Of a stretch of 17,402 bases of DNA, positions 16,819 through 17,402 are shown one piece after another (the first letter of the stretch is position 1; the number at the start of each line of letters is the position of its first letter). The translations under genes were made by a program, and so were the position numbers. The notes below the pieces were generated by a model. That model worked only from the letters and a program-made list of their open reading frames with translations. It had not been told where the DNA came from and did no database searches. The DNA lies in contig JARGFV010000051.1 in the NCBI GenBank assembly GCA_029210545.1, forward strand, positions 1 to 17,402, in the 5' to 3' direction. Origin of the DNA: a bacterium. GTDB lineage: Bacteria; BMS3Abin14.

Positions 16819-17301
16819 TCAGTCGTTATCAATCTCCGACGCCAGGTACTCCAGGATCACCTGGTCCAGATTCTTTTCGGCAGATGAATCCGGTATCGCC
16901 TGGTTCGCCGGTTTCGAGGGTATTTCGAGGGGAGGTTTCGCGGGCGCTGCCGGTTCCGGGTTCGCCGGTGCGGCGGCGGGCCTGGCTTCGGTCACGGGCT
17001 GGGCGGCACGTGGGGATGGCGTGGGCTCAACGGGGTGATGTTTGACCCCGTCAGTCGACAGGGTTCCCGTGAGGATGGCCTTGATCATCGTCCTGTGCTG
17101 GCGCTCCAGAAGGTCCCGCAGCTTGGGAAGGAAATCCACGGTGCCCAGCAGTTGGGCATAGCTGGTCTTCTTGGAGACCAGGATACGGCCACCCTGGTAA
17201 ACGAGGCTCACGAGGACGGGGTTTTCGGTGCCGCCATCCTCGGTCTGGACGTGGTAGACGACCCCCTCGTGTTTGATGTCGGTGTTATATCCTGTCAGCA
17301 T
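16819..17301 (-). CDS. Hypothetical protein upstream of ftsE
   Basis: A 160-residue protein of unknown function. Residues 1-75 form a compact, beta-rich, conserved-looking domain (GYNTDIKHEGVVYHVQTEDGG, then LVSLVYQGGRILVSKKTSY and a Leu-rich helix). Residues 86-135 are a Pro/Ala-rich linker. The C-terminus is a short helix ending in LDQVILEYLASEIDND. There is no signal peptide or membrane segment, so it is probably cytoplasmic. ATG has GGAAG about 8 nt upstream. Its position before ftsE suggests, but does not show, a link to division. I know similar small proteins from deltaproteobacteria only as uncharacterised. Confidence 0.75.
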   Translation of the reverse strand: MLTGYNTDIKHEGVVYHVQTEDGGTENPVLVSLVYQGGRILVSKKTSYAQLLGTVDFLPKLRDLLERQHRTMIKAILTGTLSTDGVKHHPVEPTPSPRAAQPVTEARPAAAPANPEPAAPAKPPLEIPSKPANQAIPDSSAEKNLDQVILEYLASEIDND

Positions 17302-17331
17302 CCTGTTGTCTTCCGTTTAACTGTAATAGGG

Positions 17332-17402
17332 TCGCAAAAAGTCCAATCCGGGACTTTTCGCTCCACGGAAAGGGAAAAGCGTCGTTTTCCCTTTCCTCAC
17401 AA
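17332..17402 (+). repeat. Composite palindromic element, copy 3 (cut by window edge)
   Basis: The left end TCGCAAAAAGTC (17332-17343), the A hairpin and the B hairpin (17367-17378 with 17385-17396) match copies 1 and 2. The rest lies beyond the window. It sits 30 bp upstream of the hypothetical gene's start, in the same orientation as the other copies. Confidence 0.85.

Overview
The window carries a compact block of housekeeping genes. Every gene I can support lies on the minus strand, so the biological reading order runs from high to low coordinates. The protein set suggests a Gram-negative, deltaproteobacterium-like organism (Desulfuromonadia or a relative): bacterial FtsEX-EnvC, a LolB-like lipoprotein beside IspE, SpoVG outside the Firmicutes, and the order LolB-like/ispE/spoVG/tRNA-Gln/prs/rplY/pth. 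This placement is inference from gene order and protein character; no 16S rRNA is present.

Layout in transcription order. (1) 17.3-14.1 kb: a small hypothetical protein, then ftsE, ftsX and envC, the last three joined by 4-bp stop/start overlaps. This is the ABC-type switch that controls peptidoglycan amidases at division. (2) 13.8-7.05 kb: ctpA (S41 protease), a divergent polysaccharide deacetylase, tsaD, a TPR lipoprotein, a LolB-like lipoprotein, ispE and spoVG, mostly overlapping or a few bases apart. (3) 6.4-5.3 kb: tRNA-Gln(TTG) and prs, with a good promoter just upstream of the tRNA and a strong terminator after prs. (4) 5.2-1.8 kb: rplY (bL25/Ctc), pth and a membrane pyrophosphatase hppA coupled to pth by an ATGA overlap, ending in a clear terminator. 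(5) 1.2-0.08 kb: rpsF, ssb and rpsR, with rplI expected beyond the window edge.

The least ordinary material is non-coding. Three intergenic gaps (1354-1755, 13913-14060 and 17332 to the end) hold the same palindrome-rich element, always in the same orientation. It starts with TCGCAAAAAGTC and ends with the reverse complement of that 12-mer. It is built of short stem-loops, and different copies of the stems show compensatory changes, so the hairpin itself seems to be conserved. It looks like a non-autonomous interspersed repeat (MITE/REP-like); no transposase is in view.

Other points of interest: a possible attenuator with an alternative fold in the rplY leader; an rpsF leader that can bury its own Shine-Dalgarno sequence (possible S6:S18 feedback site); a probable non-canonical CTG start for the polysaccharide deacetylase; and a long acidic, repeat-bearing tail on SpoVG. 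I found no CRISPR array, phage, insertion sequence with transposase, or defence system. The window is mainly an ordinary housekeeping region.
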